Part shown: positions 61,983 to 64,000 of the stretch, piece after piece
Numbering within the stretch: position 1 is the stretch's first letter
Layout: each line of letters starts with the position of its first letter
Translations under genes and position numbers: made by a program
Source: Parapristionchus giblindavisi
Lineage: Eukaryota > Nematoda > Chromadorea > Rhabditida > Diplogasteridae
Length of the DNA stretch: 64,000 nt
Assembly (NCBI GenBank): GCA_943737045.1
Contig: CALSFV010000061.1
Location: 248,001-312,000 of the forward strand
Direction: 5' to 3'
The notes under the pieces: generated by a model
Databases searched by the model: none
Told to the model about the DNA's origin: nothing
The model's input: only the letters and a program-made list of their open reading frames with translations

Positions 61983-63882
61983 ATGACTCTGAAGTGGGTG
62001 GCATTAGCCGCGGCTCTCGTCGCCGTCGCCCTCGGATCTTCCGTATCCCTGGTCACGCCCGTGCCCTCGTCCATTACCGTAACCCCGTCGGCCTCGCTCG
62101 CTTCGGGACTCGATCAGGTACGGTATCGTGTGCTTTATCGATTGATCAATTGATTTATTTTATTCTTAAAAATAATTTAGCTGAACGCTGGCCTTCTCGG
62201 ACTGAGCTCGATCAACTCTGCATCGCCCATTCAGAAGTCGTTCCTCGGTCAGCCACGTGCCGTCGTCGCCGTTGAGGTACGGTACATACGTTTAGTTATG
62301 TATTATTTGCATATCTACAATTTATATATCGCTTTTTGAATTTCTGTTTTATTGCTAGGTAGGAACACAGTGTATTGGTGGTTTGGTGAAGTATCCTTGA
62401 GAGTTCCTCTACCTGTAACATTCTTGTCGCAGAAAATTGATATGATTACGAAAATGGAAAAAATATTGCTATTTAGTCTCAACCACCCTCTACCATCACT
62501 TCAGGTTACGAATGTCGCCGAGCCAATCGATATCTCCGGACCCAAGGTGCAGATCAAGGGACACCGTGCGGCCAACTGGGCTAACACTATCAAGGTATCC
62601 TTATCTTTGTTTATTTATCTTTAACGATAAACAGTGAGAGGTGAAGCTATAAAAAGGGCAGCCTCATCATGATCATATTGATGATGTGAAGGGAAAACAT
62701 AGAATGAATTTGTGCTCATCGTTGGCTTAAAGGCACAATCCAGATTTACTTTACTCTCCGCTCTGGCCACTCTCTCGTAGACGAGCGAATGTGGTCAGAG
62801 TTAGAAGTTTCGAAGTTGGCTTGGGGTGTGCCTTTAAATGCAACGGTTTTAGCTATGCTTTATTACTCAATCCTTGAAATAAATAAAATAAATAAATAAT
62901 CATCACTCTCGCAGAACCAGCTCAACGCCCTATTCGGCCCATCCGATTACACCGTCCTCTCAGTGAATGAGAAGAACGTCGTCGTCGGAGATGCCGCCCT
63001 CAAGACTGCTGTCAACGCCGAGAAGGTAGGGGTGGAGTACTTACTAATTTTATTAAGTACGTACTTAACCCTAAGTACCTACTAAGTAATTACTAAGTAC
63101 TAAGCGTTTAGGACGCTCTTAAAGGAATACACCGAGCTAATTTTATTCTCTGCTCTGGCATCGCTCTCTCGTAGACAGAGGAAGCGAGAGAGTATGGCCA
63201 GAGAGGAGAGGTTCATATTAGCTCGGGATGTGTCTTTGAAATCTTGAGGTTGATGAATTAAGCCTGGCCTGGTTTAGGTCGACGCGTCCAAGCTGAAGAC
63301 CAAGGGAGCCGGAGCCGAGGCGCTCACCGCCGCTCTTCGTGTCGCCAAGGCCATCAAGGCATCCGGAGACGCCCTCGCTGCTGTATGTCGAGTTTGATCT
63401 TTGATCTTTGTGTAGTTTGATCATTGTGTAGTTTGATCCTTGATCTTTGTATAGTCTTATCCTTGATCTTTGATCTGTGTGTAGTCTGATCCTTGATCTT
63501 TGTTTAGTCTGACGCTTGGTCTTTGTATAGTTTGATCTTTGAACTTTGAGTAGATTGATCGTTGTGTAGTCTGATCTTTGATCTTTGTGTAGTCTTGATC
63601 TTTGATCTGTGTGTAGTCTGATCCTTGATCTTTGTTTAGTCTGACGCTTGGTCTTTGTATAGTTTGATCTTTGAACTTTGAGTAGATTGATCGTTGTGTA
63701 GTCTGTTCTTTGATCCTTGCGTAGTTTGATCTTTGATCTCAGACAGTACACTTGTAGTTTGTATTCATCAATGCCATTATTTGGTTGTTGCTTGATTGCA
63801 GAAGTCTGGCCCCGCCGTCTTCAGCGTGCAGCTGTCCGCCGCCACCGTTGCGCCTGCCGACATCGAATTTGTCCTCCAGCAG
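61983..63882 (+). CDS. Secretory protein, probable VHA-20/ATP6AP2 homologue (3' incomplete)
   Basis: Exons in the window: 61983-62117, 62181-62276, 62505-62594, 62915-63025, 63278-63382, 63802-63882; 206 residues, all introns in phase 0, continuing past the window edge. A clear signal peptide opens the protein (MTLKWVALAAALVAVALGSS). The rest is a soluble lumenal-type domain rich in Ala/Val, with FLGQPRAVVAVEV, VLSVNEKNVVVGD and FSVQLSAA. I place it as a candidate for the V-ATPase accessory protein (pro)renin receptor because QPRAVVAVEV aligns with the RPRATVMVMV stretch of ATP6AP2, and because in C. elegans the vha-20 gene (R03E1.2) neighbours sym-4 (R03E1.1), as here. The diagnostic transmembrane C-terminus lies outside the window, so the identity is inferred. 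Confidence 0.6.
62729..62840. repeat. Family A short palindromic element
   Basis: TTAAAGGCACAATCC to GGGGTGTGCCTTTAA. Confidence 0.75.
63119..63240. repeat. Family A short palindromic element
   Basis: TTAAAGGAATACACCGAGCT to GCTCGGGATGTGTCTTTGAA. Confidence 0.75.
63388..63745. repeat. TAGTTTGATCTTTG tandem array with higher-order copy
   Basis: About twenty short units fill the intron. A block of roughly 100 bases containing CTGACGCTTGGTCTTTG occurs twice (about 63480 and 63608), so the array also expanded by larger duplication. Confidence 0.85.
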
Positions 63883-64000
63883 GTACGGTAGATGATATGA
63901 TTGGGGATACAGTAGTTGTGTGATTACGGTAGTTTTATGGTTGGGTTTTTTAACCAACGTGTGTATATATGCACGAAACGAGACACGCACATATGACCAG

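Overview
The window looks like chromosomal DNA of a free-living nematode, probably a Pristionchus-like diplogastrid. The grounds are TTTCAG-type 3' splice sites, splice acceptors directly in front of several ATGs (as for spliced-leader trans-splicing), a nematode-type supplementary nuclear receptor, a WDR44 (sym-4) gene followed by a likely vha-20 gene, and introns packed with GATCTTT, TACGGTA and ATTGATT words. The genus is an inference. Nothing bacterial or viral was seen.

Layout. 1-5880: no supported exon; a dense cluster of GA/CT microsatellites. 5881-11953 (+): DH-PH RhoGEF, 5' end not found. 11954-16899: intergenic, with a decayed mariner element. 16900-25023 (-): nuclear hormone receptor, complete 15-exon model. 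25802-34793 (-): Rubicon-homology (DEF8/PLEKHM1-like) protein, 19 exons. 36177-38690 (+): secreted protein with DUF5648-like repeats, 8 exons. 39051-43654 (+): beta subunit of mitochondrial NAD-isocitrate dehydrogenase, 12 exons. 44605-57235 (+): WDR44/SYM-4 homologue, 32 exons. 58240-61408 (+): mitochondrial ribosomal protein uS14m, 5 exons. 61983 to the window edge (+): secretory protein, probably the V-ATPase accessory protein VHA-20/ATP6AP2, 3' incomplete. In every model the exon phases agree from start to stop, which is the main internal check.

The genes do not form one pathway. Two are mitochondrial (isocitrate dehydrogenase, ribosome) and three relate to endosomal, lysosomal or secretory traffic (RH-domain protein, WDR44, VHA-20). 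The last three + strand genes are spaced like an operon: AATAAA, a short gap, then a splice acceptor at the next ATG.

The introns hold many non-autonomous transposons: at least three families with CATA...TATG ends and 8-9 bp target duplications, a 14-copy TTAA-flanked short family, two long foldbacks sharing one terminus, three foldbacks carrying tRNA-like sequences, and nested insertions that give relative ages. One insertion has duplicated a 5' splice site, and several others lie within 25 bases of an exon. Those, and the tRNA-bearing foldbacks, are the most novel observations.
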